This document shows positions 6,373 through 7,960 of a stretch of DNA of 7,960 nt, one piece after another (within the stretch, counting starts at the first letter, position 1; each line of letters opens with the position of its first letter). This DNA is from Bacteroidales bacterium (GTDB taxonomy: Bacteria; Bacteroidota; Bacteroidia; Bacteroidales; Azobacteroidaceae): contig JAJBTS010000321.1 in assembly GCA_020860885.1 (NCBI GenBank), positions 1 to 7,960 on the forward strand, in the 5' to 3' direction. The position numbers and the translations under genes were made by a program. The notes beneath the pieces were generated by a model, which was not told the origin of the DNA, searched no databases, and was given only the letters and a program-made list of their open reading frames with translations.

Positions 6373-6408
6373 GGACGAAAGGTTTATAAATTTTCGTCCG
6401 TGCGAAAA
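6373..6408. promoter_or_regulatory. Two overlapping inverted repeats that share one arm
   Basis: GGACGAAA (6373-6380) is perfectly inverted as TTTCGTCC (6392-6399), around a central palindrome TTTATAAA (6383-6390). The same right arm, read as TTTTCG (6391-6396), also pairs with CGAAAA (6403-6408) across a 6-base loop. The two structures cannot form together. The dyad lies about 77-103 bases upstream of the lipoprotein start codon. It could be an operator or an RNA switch in the leader of the minus-strand transcript. No known regulator motif is recognised. Confidence 0.4.
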
Positions 6409-6433
6409 TCTAAAATGGGAGTCCCATTTTAGA
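6409..6433 (-). terminator. Perfect 25-base palindrome, likely terminator of the PepD gene
   Basis: TCTAAAATGGGA (6409-6420) and TCCCATTTTAGA (6422-6433) are perfect inverted arms of 12 bases around a single G. In RNA the innermost pairs would open to form a small loop. Read on the minus strand, the stem is followed at once by TTTT (6408-6405), and it lies about 55 bases after the PepD stop codon. The T tract is short, so an operator role is also possible. Confidence 0.5.
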
Positions 6434-6488
6434 AAATTACACCGATGATTTTTTATGTGGCACAAGTAAAAGATTGTATGTGCTTATA

Positions 6489-7946
6489 CTATTTGGAAGG
6501 AATTTCTTTCAACAGATTAACCAGGAAATCCCACCATTTCTCTACGGTGGAAATTTTTATTTTCTCATCGGGAGAATGAGCTCCTGTAATGGTAGGTCCA
6601 CAAGAGATAGCATCTAATTCCGGATTCTTCTCAATGAACAACCCACATTCCAAACCGGCGTGAATAGAGATAACACGAGGCTTCTCTCCGGTCATCTCTT
6701 CATAAACTTTTTCGGAAACGCGAAGGATGGGTGAATCCGGATTTGGTTTCCAACCCGGGTAGCCATCCGTAGAACGCACTTCTGCTCCTGCTAACTTAAA
6801 GGTTGCAGAAACCATATCCGATATATTTTCTTTGGATGAATTTGCGGAACTTCTTTGACTGGTAGTAACGAGGATTTTATGGCCTTCCTGCATTTTAACG
6901 GATGCCAGATTGGTAGACGTTTCAACCGTTCCCGGCATATCAAAACTCCATCCCATTACTCCGTGTGGAAGTGCATACAGAGCCATAATCAAATTATTTG
7001 CTGTTTTACTATCCATACTGGTCGCAGGAGCATCTGTCGATTGTATATTTAATTTTACCGCTCTGTCTTCAGACGGAAGTTCATTCAATAAATCGGCTTG
7101 TAAAATATTCAGTAAAACACTTGTTTTTTCTTTAAAAGCCAAAGGTATACCTACCACAGCCTTTGCTTCCCGGGCTATGGCATTATGCAGATTGCCTCCA
7201 TCAATTGCGGACAAAGAGATCGGAGCCTCTTTCATTAACGAATATAAATACCGGGCAAGTATTTTATTCGCATTTCCCAATTCTTTATGGATATCACTAC
7301 CCGAATGCCCTCCTTTTAAATCCGAAACAGATACTTCAAACCAAAAATAATTTTTCGGAGCATATACCTCTTCATAAGTAAAAGTTCCTAAAGTATTTTT
7401 TCCTCCGGCGCAGCCGATACAGAATTCACCCCAGTCTTCATTATCCAGATTTAGCAGGATATCCCCTTGAAGGAAATCAGGAGATAAACTATTGGCTCCA
7501 TTCAATCCAGTCTCTTCATCGGTAGTAAAAAGAGCTACCAAAGGGCCATGCTCTATTTCTTCCGATGCGAGGATAGCCATTGTTGCAGCTACGCCAATGC
7601 CATCGTCCGCTCCTAAGGTAGTACCTTTTGCTTTCACCCAATCATCCTCTACGTATGTTTGAATAGGATCGGTATCAAAATTAAACCGGATATCGTTGTT
7701 CTTTTCACAAACCATATCTACGTGAGACTGTAAAATAAGTGTTTTAAGGTTTTCTTTTCCCGGAGTAGCCGGCTTCTTGATAAGCACATTCAGAGCTTTA
7801 TCTGTCTTTACCTCTAACTGATGTTTTTGAGCAAATTCAAGCAGAAAATTGACTATTTTCTCTTCTTTTTTCGAAGGTCGCGGAATCTTAGTAATTTGGT
7901 CAAAGAAAGTCCAAATCTCATTCGGTTTCAGATCTTTTACTTCCAT
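6489..7946 (-). CDS. pepD: Aminoacyl-histidine dipeptidase PepD (peptidase family M20C)
   Basis: This 485-residue cytosolic metallopeptidase should hydrolyse Xaa-His dipeptides such as carnosine, and other dipeptides, to free amino acids. The length is the family norm and there is no signal peptide. The two-zinc centre is complete: SHVDMV (74-79, with His75 and Asp77), LGADDGIG (111-118, with the bridging Asp114), TTDEETG (141-147, with catalytic base Glu144 and ligand Glu145), LNLDNED (165-171, with Asp168) and TGAHSPDE (454-461, with ligand His457). The N-terminal stretch FFDQITKIPRPSKKE (14-28) is typical of bacterial PepD. The start is the ATG at 7944-7946; only 14 bases lie upstream in the window, so its promoter cannot be seen. 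A perfect hairpin at 6409-6433 separates it from the lipoprotein gene. No odd residues or truncation are seen. Confidence 0.95.
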   Translation of the reverse strand: MEVKDLKPNEIWTFFDQITKIPRPSKKEEKIVNFLLEFAQKHQLEVKTDKALNVLIKKPATPGKENLKTLILQSHVDMVCEKNNDIRFNFDTDPIQTYVEDDWVKAKGTTLGADDGIGVAATMAILASEEIEHGPLVALFTTDEETGLNGANSLSPDFLQGDILLNLDNEDWGEFCIGCAGGKNTLGTFTYEEVYAPKNYFWFEVSVSDLKGGHSGSDIHKELGNANKILARYLYSLMKEAPISLSAIDGGNLHNAIAREAKAVVGIPLAFKEKTSVLLNILQADLLNELPSEDRAVKLNIQSTDAPATSMDSKTANNLIMALYALPHGVMGWSFDMPGTVETSTNLASVKMQEGHKILVTTSQRSSANSSKENISDMVSATFKLAGAEVRSTDGYPGWKPNPDSPILRVSEKVYEEMTGEKPRVISIHAGLECGLFIEKNPELDAISCGPTITGAHSPDEKIKISTVEKWWDFLVNLLKEIPSK

Positions 7947-7960
7947 GATAAGTAATTAAG

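Noticed and set aside
6460..6483. GCACA/TGTGC inverted repeat just after the pepD stop codon as terminator
   Set aside because: The arms are 5 bases with a 14-base loop and no T run; the perfect hairpin at 6409-6433 is a much better candidate.
6855..7381. Plus-strand frames of 65, 146 and 72 codons inside pepD
   Set aside because: pepD is complete with all metal ligands, and these frames overlap one another and carry no motifs.

Overview
The window looks like a stretch of chromosome from a member of the order Bacteroidales (phylum Bacteroidota). The DNA is AT-rich, ribosome binding sites are not obvious, and the genes are ones typical of gut and oral Bacteroidales: CCC-motif and DUF2752 membrane proteins, an EF-G paralog of the Bacteroides EF-G2 type, an M20 Xaa-His dipeptidase, and a lipoprotein whose acidic residues after the lipobox cysteine fit the phylum's surface-export signal. 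The genus cannot be named from the sequence alone. No tRNA, rRNA, CRISPR array, insertion sequence or phage gene was seen.

Layout. Bases 15-1058 (+) hold a tight three-gene cassette: a small CCC-type membrane protein, a DUF2752 membrane protein, then a second CCC-type protein that is a paralog of the first. The gaps are 7 and 2 bases. Bases 1182-3338 (+) hold a diverged translation elongation factor G whose G-domain motifs are altered, followed by a strong intrinsic terminator (3361-3396). Bases 3339-3738 are a gene-free convergent region containing an imperfect tandem array with an exact 23-base period (about ten units, 3476-3705). It runs directly into a 7-base tandem array (3701-3749) that overlaps the stop codon of the next gene. 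Bases 3739-6296 (-) are a two-gene unit: a surface-type lipoprotein with a right-handed beta-helix, then a secreted endonuclease/exonuclease/phosphatase-fold enzyme. Bases 6297-6488 hold a cluster of inverted repeats, including a perfect 12-bp-arm hairpin that is the likely terminator of the last gene. Bases 6489-7946 (-) encode a cytosolic PepD-like dipeptidase.

How the genes relate. The cassette of three small membrane proteins is probably one functional unit of unknown role and is the best candidate for an undescribed system. The EF-G paralog is probably the energy-sparing, starvation-associated translocase described in Bacteroides. The lipoprotein and nuclease are both predicted to leave the cytoplasm and probably share a transcript. 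PepD is a housekeeping peptidase, separated from them by its own terminator. The most unusual DNA that does not code for protein is the 23-base array with its embedded inverted repeats, next to the heptamer array.
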